From Balneolales bacterium (GTDB taxonomy: Bacteria; Bacteroidota; Rhodothermia; Balneolales; Natronogracilivirgulaceae), in contig SLLW01000226.1 of the NCBI GenBank assembly GCA_007133875.1, positions 1 to 11,563 of the forward strand: 11,563 nucleotides of DNA, in the 5' to 3' direction. Under the pieces are notes generated by a model. It worked only from the letters and a program-made list of their open reading frames with translations, was not told the origin of the DNA and did no database searches. A program made the position numbers and the translations under genes. Shown here piece after piece: positions 1 through 5,403 of the stretch. How positions within the stretch are numbered: position 1 is the stretch's first letter; each line of letters starts with the position of its first letter.

Positions 1-1
1 G

Positions 2-628
2 TTTGTGATGATATATCCGGCCGTTGGCCTCTCTGACGGTCGTAACTCTATCAATTTTAAAAATGAAATAGGAACGATTGAAACGGAAAGTGGCAGGACG
101 TATCACGCTGCCAGTACCTCCATTGTTGCTGCGGAAATGCTGGAATTAATGAGAGATGAAACTCCGTATATGGTTATTGCCACATTTGTTATGATTTTCA
201 TTCTGGTTAACATCGGATTTCGGTCACTCCGTTGGTCCATAATCGCTATGCTGCCCCTGCTAATCGGATTGAGCTGGACATTCGGTGCGATGATCCTGAT
301 GGGACTTTCGTTCAACATGTACAATCTGGTAGTACTTCCGGCAATTCTGGGTATTGGGAACGACAACGGCGTCCACCTGGCCAGTCGTTACCGGGAAGAG
401 GGGAAAAACAGTATGCGTGCCGTTTTAAGAAGTACCGGACAGCATATTTCTATCGGATCCATCACTACCATGCTTGGATTCGCCGGATTACTGCTGACCA
501 GCCACCCCGGCCTTAATTCCATCGGTGTGATGGCTGTGGTCGGTATTGGACTGACCCTCGCATCCGCACTCACTTACTTGCCCTCTCTCGTTCAGATACT
601 TGAGAAAAAGGGCTGGATACGGTTCTAA
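2..628 (+). CDS. RND/MMPL-family transporter, C-terminal part (5' end outside window)
   Basis: The reading frame is open to the left edge, so this is the last 208 residues of a larger inner-membrane protein. A short extracytoplasmic stretch is followed by about five hydrophobic helices. Counting from the GTG at 5, these lie at roughly residues 55-72, 77-97, 103-118, 148-165 and 172-196. Between the third and fourth lies GIGNDNGVHLASRYRE (116-131), which matches the conserved G-x-G-x-D-x-G-[IV]-H-x-x-x-R-[YF] signature of MMPL/RND permeases. In that family the helix-borne acidic residue takes part in proton-coupled export of lipids or other hydrophobic substrates. The protein ends in a short cytoplasmic basic tail. 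recO follows after 5 bases, which suggests co-transcription. The substrate cannot be told from this fragment; a hopanoid or lipid exporter is one possibility. The family is clear, the exact role is not. Confidence 0.85.
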   Translation, partial: FVMIYPAVGLSDGRNSINFKNEIGTIETESGRTYHAASTSIVAAEMLELMRDETPYMVIATFVMIFILVNIGFRSLRWSIIAMLPLLIGLSWTFGAMILMGLSFNMYNLVVLPAILGIGNDNGVHLASRYREEGKNSMRAVLRSTGQHISIGSITTMLGFAGLLLTSHPGLNSIGVMAVVGIGLTLASALTYLPSLVQILEKKGWIRF

Positions 629-633
629 ATCAA

Positions 634-1392
634 ATGATCGTCGATACATCAGCCATTGTATTGAAAACGGTAACATTCAGTGAAAGCAGTCTGATCGTGA
701 CCATGCTAAGTAATGAGCATGGGAAAATGGCCGCAATGGCCCGTGGTGCACGCCGAAATAAAAACAAATTCGGCGGATTGTTGCAGCCCGGCTCGGTATT
801 GGATGTTACCTATTACTATAAGCCGACCCGTGAAGTACAGAATCTGAACGATGTCACCCAGCGCAAAGCCACCTGGCAAATGCATCAACAGGTGGAAAAG
901 ATGGCAATCGGTCTTGCAACCCTGGAAATGTGCGAACAACTTTGCCATGAACACGAACCGATGCCGGATATTTTTACATTTCTGGAGGATTTCCTTTCAT
1001 GGCTTCATACCACAGAAGCAAATCCCAAAAATTTATTTCCATATATACAATTTCGTCTGGCGCAGCTGACAGGAATCGCCATCTCCTGGGATACCGGCAC
1101 TCCAATGCAACCGGGAAACAGCCCTGACGGGAACTTCGATTGCTATCTTAATGTAGAGGGTGGAAGGATCTCACTTTCGCCGGATGATGGCATTCATTTT
1201 GCATTGACAAAATCCCAAAGCCATTATCTGCGTTGTATCAGAAACGGAAAGAGATCATTGCTTCTTACCGAACCGTTCCCCGCAACAGAAATCAGAAATC
1301 TGATTCACCATTTGGATGTATATTTTCAATATCATATGGAAGGTGTCAAGGCGCGACGGTCAGATGCCATTTTTCAACAAATCCTTAACTGA
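634..1392 (+). CDS. recO: DNA repair protein RecO
   Basis: This 252-residue protein matches RecO in length and layout. RecO works with RecR and RecF to load RecA onto SSB-coated single-stranded DNA and can anneal complementary strands. The N-terminal OB-fold covers about residues 1-80, with the typical opening I-V-D-T-S-A-I-V-L-K and the basic run RGARRNKNKFGG (37-48). The helical C-terminal part ends in the usual Tyr-rich segment near 228-245. Many RecO proteins carry a four-cysteine zinc site in the second half. Here the region around 150-205 has only Cys170 and Cys201 and no CxxC pair, so the zinc site appears lost, as it also is in some proteobacterial RecO. ATG 634 lies 5 bases after the preceding stop, and the next gene starts 3 bases after this one ends, so it is mid-operon. 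No clear Shine-Dalgarno site is visible. Confidence 0.9.
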   Translation: MIVDTSAIVLKTVTFSESSLIVTMLSNEHGKMAAMARGARRNKNKFGGLLQPGSVLDVTYYYKPTREVQNLNDVTQRKATWQMHQQVEKMAIGLATLEMCEQLCHEHEPMPDIFTFLEDFLSWLHTTEANPKNLFPYIQFRLAQLTGIAISWDTGTPMQPGNSPDGNFDCYLNVEGGRISLSPDDGIHFALTKSQSHYLRCIRNGKRSLLLTEPFPATEIRNLIHHLDVYFQYHMEGVKARRSDAIFQQILN

Positions 1393-1395
1393 TAC

Positions 1396-2940
1396 ATGGC
1401 CCTTCATCAAAAAATACTGACGGCAGTTTTATTGCTTCTTACAGGCGTATTACTGGGCATTGTGCTTATGGTCTCCCGGGGATCATGGATTTCTCCGGAA
1501 CGGGTCGAAGTTCGGTACACCGATGTCGTTCGCAGCTCCGAACCCATTGAACCCGCTCCCGGCGAGGAAGATTACTCGCCATCCTACATTTTCAGGGATA
1601 TTGCCCGCGATATTGTTCCGGCCGTTGTATATATCGAAACTGACGTCGCTGTCGACCGGGCAATGCCTGATGACGAACATCATGAATTTGAAGAACAATT
1701 CTGGGAACGGTTTCTTCCCAGGAGACGGGCCCAAAGCATCGGCTCTGGCGTAATGATATCACCGGATGGATACATCCTCACCAATCACCATGTTGTCGAC
1801 GGCGCTGATGATCGCATACGAGTAATGACGCATGATAAAAAAGAACATCGCGCTAAATTGGTGGGCGGTGATCCATCTACCGACCTGGCCGTCATTAAAA
1901 TCGATACCGATAACGCCAATGCACTGGTCATTGGCAATTCCGACAATGTAGAAGTCGGTGACTGGGTGATGGCCGTTGGGAATCCGTTCAGGCTTCGCTC
2001 CACCGTTACTGCAGGAATCGTAAGTGCCAAAGGACGGGATGTTGATATTATAAGTGACCGGATGCGTATTGAGAGTTTTATACAGACAGATGCAGCCATA
2101 AATCGTGGAAACAGTGGCGGTGCACTGGTTAATACCAGGGGGGAACTGATCGGGATCAACACCGCGATTGCATCCGAAAGCGGATCTTATCAGGGATACG
2201 GATTTGCCGTTCCGATCAACATGGCCATGAAAATTGGCCAGGATATCATTGAGTTCGGCGAGGTGCAGCGGGCTTATCTGGGTGTGGAAATTGCCTCCGT
2301 TGATCAGTCGCTTGCCGACAGACTCGATCTTCAGAAGATCGCGGGAGTGGAAATTCGAAATCTGGTGTCGGGTGGAAGTGCTGATTTGGGCGGACTCAAA
2401 CAGGGTGATGTGGTGCTTCAGATCAACGGTTACCCTGTCGATGAAGCCAACCGCCTTCAGGAACGCGTAGCCCTTATGAGGCCCGGAGATCACATCAGCA
2501 TGCAGGTCTGGCGGGATAAGCAAACGAAGGATGTGGAATTCGAACTCATGGGTCAGGATAACGAAGCCATACGGGAATGGACTTCGGCCGCTCCTCAAAT
2601 GAGAAATGAACTGGAATTCAGTCCGAACGAAGAGCCGGGAATAAGCGAAGAAAAATTCAACTCCGGTTTTTCTGTTGCCGATCTTGCCAAACCGGAGGAT
2701 CTTTCTCAGGATGAAGTCGTGGTGATCCGGGTACTTGAAGGCAGTATTGCCGACACCGCCGGCCTTCTTGAAGAAGATGTCATTATTGCGTTAAATGACA
2801 ACGATGTCCGGAATACCAAAACATTTGCTTCAAAATGGCGGAGCATGGAAGAGGAGGGAGCCACAGCGTCATTGCGCATCCTGCGAGGCGAGGATAAAAT
2901 GACCATACATGTTGACACATCACGAGATCATCTCCCGTAA
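1396..2940 (+). CDS. Deg/HtrA-family serine protease with two PDZ domains
   Basis: Periplasmic protein-quality-control protease of the S1C (DegP/DegS/DegQ) family, 514 residues. Residues 6-26 form an uncleaved-looking hydrophobic anchor without a lipobox, so the enzyme probably faces the periplasm while tethered to the inner membrane. An acidic linker (about 43-60) leads to the protease domain (about 65-285). The triad is visible: His132 in TNHHVV, Asp163 in DPSTDLAVIKI and Ser240 in INRGNSGGALV. PDZ1 lies at about 291-385 (AYLGVEI start, then GSADLGGLKQGDVVLQING). PDZ2 lies at about 425-508 (SIADTAGLLEEDVIIALND). Two PDZ domains match DegP/DegQ rather than single-PDZ DegS. In DegP-type proteins the PDZ domains bind C-termini of misfolded proteins and drive cage assembly. 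ATG 1396 is 3 bases after the recO stop. The family is certain, but the paralog name (degP, degQ, mucD) cannot be fixed, so no symbol is given. Confidence 0.95.
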   Translation: MALHQKILTAVLLLLTGVLLGIVLMVSRGSWISPERVEVRYTDVVRSSEPIEPAPGEEDYSPSYIFRDIARDIVPAVVYIETDVAVDRAMPDDEHHEFEEQFWERFLPRRRAQSIGSGVMISPDGYILTNHHVVDGADDRIRVMTHDKKEHRAKLVGGDPSTDLAVIKIDTDNANALVIGNSDNVEVGDWVMAVGNPFRLRSTVTAGIVSAKGRDVDIISDRMRIESFIQTDAAINRGNSGGALVNTRGELIGINTAIASESGSYQGYGFAVPINMAMKIGQDIIEFGEVQRAYLGVEIASVDQSLADRLDLQKIAGVEIRNLVSGGSADLGGLKQGDVVLQINGYPVDEANRLQERVALMRPGDHISMQVWRDKQTKDVEFELMGQDNEAIREWTSAAPQMRNELEFSPNEEPGISEEKFNSGFSVADLAKPEDLSQDEVVVIRVLEGSIADTAGLLEEDVIIALNDNDVRNTKTFASKWRSMEEEGATASLRILRGEDKMTIHVDTSRDHLP

Positions 2941-2968
2941 AATCAAAAACACGAATCGATTACCCTTC

Positions 2969-3514
2969 ATGTCACTTTTTAAGATCTGGACGATACCACC
3001 AGTATTTTTGTCTGTACTGCTGCTTTTGACATCTTGCCAACATTTGGAAGGCCAGCTTTCCGATGATGAGGAGGTTGTGGAGCCGAAACCGGAGATCACC
3101 GAAGAAGTTACTGAAGCTCCTGAGGATCCGGACCGGCCTTCCTGGTATGATGCTGCCAATCCGGTTTGGGAGGAGGGTGATACATTATTTGTTGCCGCAG
3201 CGGCCGTAGCTGCCGATTCTTCAGATGCCCGGAAACTCGCTTTTCAGGCACTACCCGAAATAACAGAAAGAGCGTTTAACCGGGTCATTGAAAGCGTAAT
3301 TGAGCAACGGGGTATTGAAGCCGGTGGAACTCCGACTAATGAGGAAAAGGAGTTCATGCTGCAGGTATTGGCCTATAACGCCGGAAATGATGCCGACCGG
3401 CTTTCCCTGTCGGAGGAGACATTCTACTATCAGGGAGATAGCAACGCCCGTTTTTATGTCAAACGCAGTTATCTGAAAAGCGCTATGGCTCAGGCAGTTC
3501 TGGATGACGGGTAA
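2969..3514 (+). CDS. LPP20-like lipoprotein
   Basis: Small envelope lipoprotein, 181 residues from ATG 2969. An in-frame ATG at 2909 would overlap the protease gene by 32 bases and put 20 polar residues before the signal peptide, so the internal start is preferred. The signal peptide (1-22) ends in the lipobox L-L-T-S-Cys23, so the mature protein would be lipidated at Cys23. A very acidic linker (31-57) is followed by a folded part with WYDAANPVWEEGDTLFVAA (59-77) and an Ala-rich helix (78-95). The C-terminus contains TFYYQGDSNARFYVKRSYLK (151-170). The 'Trp, then a strand, then repeated Ala in a helix, then a Tyr-Val strand' pattern resembles LPP20/LpoB-like lipoproteins. That resemblance is by eye and moderate. 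It is probably the last gene of the exporter-recO-protease run. Its function is not known from sequence. Confidence 0.75.
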   Translation: MSLFKIWTIPPVFLSVLLLLTSCQHLEGQLSDDEEVVEPKPEITEEVTEAPEDPDRPSWYDAANPVWEEGDTLFVAAAAVAADSSDARKLAFQALPEITERAFNRVIESVIEQRGIEAGGTPTNEEKEFMLQVLAYNAGNDADRLSLSEETFYYQGDSNARFYVKRSYLKSAMAQAVLDDG

Positions 3515-3522
3515 TCCTGCCC

Positions 3523-3553
3523 AAAAAAAAGGGGAGCCCGTAATGAGCACCCC
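3523..3553 (-). terminator. Intrinsic terminator of icd
   Basis: Read on the - strand, GGGGTGCTC (3553-3545) pairs with GGGCTCCCC (3539-3531) around a five-base loop ATTAC. The stem has nine positions with one T-T mismatch and one G-T wobble. Eight T residues (3530-3523) follow directly. This is the classic hairpin plus U-tract. It lies about 65 bases downstream of the icd stop and only 9 bases beyond the convergent lipoprotein gene. On the + strand the hairpin is not followed by a T-tract, so it should act mainly on icd transcripts. Confidence 0.8.
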
Positions 3554-3617
3554 CTATATTACATTTACCGGTCATGCCGATATAGATCGGAGTCACTTTC
3601 GTTCGACCTAAAGCATT

Positions 3618-4868
3618 TCAATCCATATAGTCGATGATTTTGTCGCCGAATTCGGAACATTTCAGCAGGGTAGCGCCCTCCATAAGCCGCTCAAAGTCGT
3701 AGGTGACTTCCTTCCTGCTAATCGATGCTTCCAGACCCTTTTCGATAAGACGAGCCGCTTCGGTCCATCCGAGATGATCCAGCATCATGACCGCCGAAAG
3801 AATCAGCGAGCCCGGATTGACCTTATCCTGTCCCGCATATTTTGGAGCGGTACCATGTGTTGCTTCAAAAAGCGCAAACCCACTCTGGTAGTTGATGTTT
3901 GCACCCGGCGCAATGCCGATTCCGCCAACACATGCCGCCAGGGCATCGGAGATGTAGTCACCGTTCAGGTTCAGCGTTGCAATCACATCATATTCGGCCG
4001 GACGGGTCAGGATTTGCTGCAGGAAGGCATCTGCAATGACATCTTTGATCACAATGCCGTTGGGCAGTTCGCACCAGGGGCCACCGTCAATCTCTTTGGC
4101 GTTGTATTCCTCTTTGGCAAGTTCATAACCCCAGTTTTTAAAGCTGCCTTCGGTGTACTTCATAATGTTTCCCTTGTGAACCAGGGTCACACTTTTCCGC
4201 CCGTTTTCGATGGCATACTCAATAGCTGACCGGACCAGGCGTTTTGTTCCCTCTTCCGATACCGGTTTGATACCGATCGATGCTGAGTTCGGAAACCTGA
4301 TATTGGTTGCTTTCATTTCTTCAATCAGAAATTTCTTGATTTTATCCGCTTCGGGAGTTCCGTTCTGGTACTCAATCCCGGCGTAGATATCCTCGGTATT
4401 TTCCCGGAATATCACCATATCGGTGAGTTCGGGTTTTTTAACCGGACTGGGAGTCCCTTGATAGTACCGGACAGGGCGGACACAGGCATACAGGTCAAGA
4501 AGTTGTCTCAGTGCCACATTCAGACTTCGGATACCTTCACCAACCGGAGTTGTCAAGGGGCCCTTGATGGCCACACGGTACTCTTTAATGGCATTCAGGG
4601 TATCATCCGGCAGCCAGGTATTGTCCCCATAGTGAGAAACTGATTTTTCACCGGCATAAATCTCCATCCATGAGATTTTTTTAGATCCGCCGTACGCTTT
4701 CTCAACCGCACCATCGACCACTTTCTTCATCACCGGGCTGATATCGACACCGATACCATCTCCTTCAATATAGGGGATCACCGGATGGTTGGGAACATCG
4801 AGGGTGCCGTCACTATTAACACTGATTTTCGTTCCTTCGGAAGGAACTTCCACGTTATCAAATTTCAT
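3618..4868 (-). CDS. icd: Isocitrate dehydrogenase, NADP-dependent
   Basis: TCA-cycle enzyme converting isocitrate plus NADP to 2-oxoglutarate, CO2 and NADPH in the cytoplasm. At 416 residues it matches E. coli Icd in length and aligns along its whole span. Substrate-site residues are present: Ser115 and Asn117 in [11 protein letters not shown], Arg121, Arg131, Arg155 in [11 protein letters not shown], Tyr162 and Lys232 in [13 protein letters not shown]. Metal ligands are Asp280, Asp304 and Asp308. Cofactor choice is readable: HGTAPKYAG carries Lys343-Tyr344, and TYDFERLM carries Tyr390 and Arg394. These equal the E. coli NADP determinants Lys344, Tyr345, Tyr391 and Arg395. Ser115 is the equivalent of the serine phosphorylated by AceK in enterobacteria, but no kinase gene is visible here. 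The gene stands alone, with its own terminator downstream and a palindromic operator candidate upstream. The start ATG 4866-4868 has no strong Shine-Dalgarno site. Confidence 0.97.
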   Translation of the reverse strand: MKFDNVEVPSEGTKISVNSDGTLDVPNHPVIPYIEGDGIGVDISPVMKKVVDGAVEKAYGGSKKISWMEIYAGEKSVSHYGDNTWLPDDTLNAIKEYRVAIKGPLTTPVGEGIRSLNVALRQLLDLYACVRPVRYYQGTPSPVKKPELTDMVIFRENTEDIYAGIEYQNGTPEADKIKKFLIEEMKATNIRFPNSASIGIKPVSEEGTKRLVRSAIEYAIENGRKSVTLVHKGNIMKYTEGSFKNWGYELAKEEYNAKEIDGGPWCELPNGIVIKDVIADAFLQQILTRPAEYDVIATLNLNGDYISDALAACVGGIGIAPGANINYQSGFALFEATHGTAPKYAGQDKVNPGSLILSAVMMLDHLGWTEAARLIEKGLEASISRKEVTYDFERLMEGATLLKCSEFGDKIIDYMD

Positions 4869-4899
4869 AAGTTATCTGATCATTTCGATTTTGGAATAT

Positions 4900-4921
4900 T
4901 ATCTTGGCATGTCAAGATAAA
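4900..4921 (-). promoter_or_regulatory. 22-bp near-perfect palindrome upstream of icd, putative operator
   Basis: Half-sites TTATCTTG and CAAGATAA flank a centre GCATGT. Ten of eleven base pairs are symmetric; only 4908/4913 is not. The centre is about 42 bases before the icd start codon. On the - strand the palindrome contains TTGACA (4916-4911), a perfect -35-like hexamer. CAAAAT (4894-4889) follows at 16-base spacing as a weak -10. A dimeric repressor bound here would block that promoter. No T-tract follows on either strand, so it is not a terminator. The binding protein is unknown; the overall size and shape suit a winged-helix dimer such as the MarR family, but this is only a guess. Confidence 0.55.
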
Positions 4922-5104
4922 AAAACTATGGAACAAGAGATAACCTGAGATTTACTATTATGTTATTAAAATCCTCTGCTGCACCTGTTCCTGTTGGAGA
5001 TCTATTTCGCTATATTGAGAACTGAAACACCGGCATGTGAAAAGATCCGGCTTGCATGAAACCAGACGGAATATCCCGTTTGTAACATCCGTTCTTTTGA
5101 TAGA

Positions 5105-5123
5105 GCGGTGGCTATGCCGCCGC
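5105..5123 (+). repeat. GC-rich hairpin in the leader of the small gene before mutL
   Basis: GCGGTGGC (5105-5112) pairs with GCCGCCGC (5116-5123) across a three-base loop TAT, giving eight pairs with one G-T wobble. It covers an in-frame GTG at 5108 and ATG at 5114, which makes those less likely starts for the small gene and favours ATG 5168. No T-tract follows, so it is not an intrinsic terminator. It may be a leader structure or chance. Confidence 0.4.
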
Positions 5124-5167
5124 AGACCTATACAGGCAGTATACCAAACGAAGACCACAAACGTACC

Positions 5168-5353
5168 ATGCTTTCTCCCTTGATGGGCAAAAGGCCCAGA
5201 CATAAACGCTTTGAGTATCAGTACCGTTACTATAAACCGAAACCCGGGCGGACTGACCGGATCAAGTTCCGCCGGATTACCCGCAGGGGAACAAGCGGAT
5301 CCATTCTGCTTTATGCGCTGTTGCTGTTTTTAATACTCTGGATTATTACGTAG
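5168..5353 (+). CDS. Small basic single-pass membrane protein upstream of mutL
   Basis: A 61-residue protein from ATG 5168; ATG 5183 and the upstream GTG 5108 or ATG 5114 are other possible starts. The N-terminal two thirds are very rich in Arg, Lys and Tyr, with RHKRFEYQYRYYKPKPGR followed by DRIKFRRITRR. The last part (about 45-60) is one hydrophobic helix, LLYALLLFLILWII, ending almost at the C-terminus. The expected layout is a tail-anchored or single-pass inner-membrane protein with a cationic cytoplasmic arm. I recall small proteins with a similar F-x-Y-x-x-R-Y-Y core near mutL in Bacteroidota-type genomes, some mislabelled as 'riboflavin synthase subunit beta'; this is from memory and not checked here. 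mutL starts 50 bases downstream, so the two are probably co-transcribed. The function is unknown. Confidence 0.65.
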   Translation: MLSPLMGKRPRHKRFEYQYRYYKPKPGRTDRIKFRRITRRGTSGSILLYALLLFLILWIIT

Positions 5354-5403
5354 CTCCGCTCGCATGATCATCAGTAACCCAAAAGTAGAAAGTACCCATC
5401 ATT

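Larger units (their letters stand above)
4869..5167. other. Divergent intergenic region between icd and the small gene before mutL
   Basis: About 300 bases without a convincing gene. On the icd side it holds the 22-bp palindrome at 4900-4921. In the middle, a 14-bp imperfect palindrome ACGGAATATCCCGT (5066-5079) and a possible weak stem AGACGGA (5064-5070) pairing with TCCGTTCT (5088-5095) can be drawn. Either could be chance. Near the small gene there is a strong GC hairpin (5105-5123). I see no tRNA, SRP RNA, 6S-like RNA or recognisable riboswitch. Reading frames here are short and unlike known proteins. Confidence 0.6.

Noticed and set aside
1759..2598. 279-codon open frame on the - strand opposite the Deg protease
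   Set aside because: It is antisense to a fully conserved protease gene, its product resembles no known family and is rich in His/Ile/Asn without domain pattern; a codon-bias shadow.
4900..4921. Reading the icd upstream palindrome as a terminator
   Set aside because: On the + strand it is followed by A residues and on the - strand by AATATT, so no U-tract follows in either direction.
4961..5026. Possible 21-codon + strand peptide starting at an ATG in the icd-mutL gap
   Set aside because: Too short and without any supporting feature; starts of this kind arise often by chance.
4958..5203. 81-codon - strand frame in the icd-mutL gap
   Set aside because: It overlaps the start of the better supported basic membrane protein, has scattered Cys/His without a pattern and no ribosome site.
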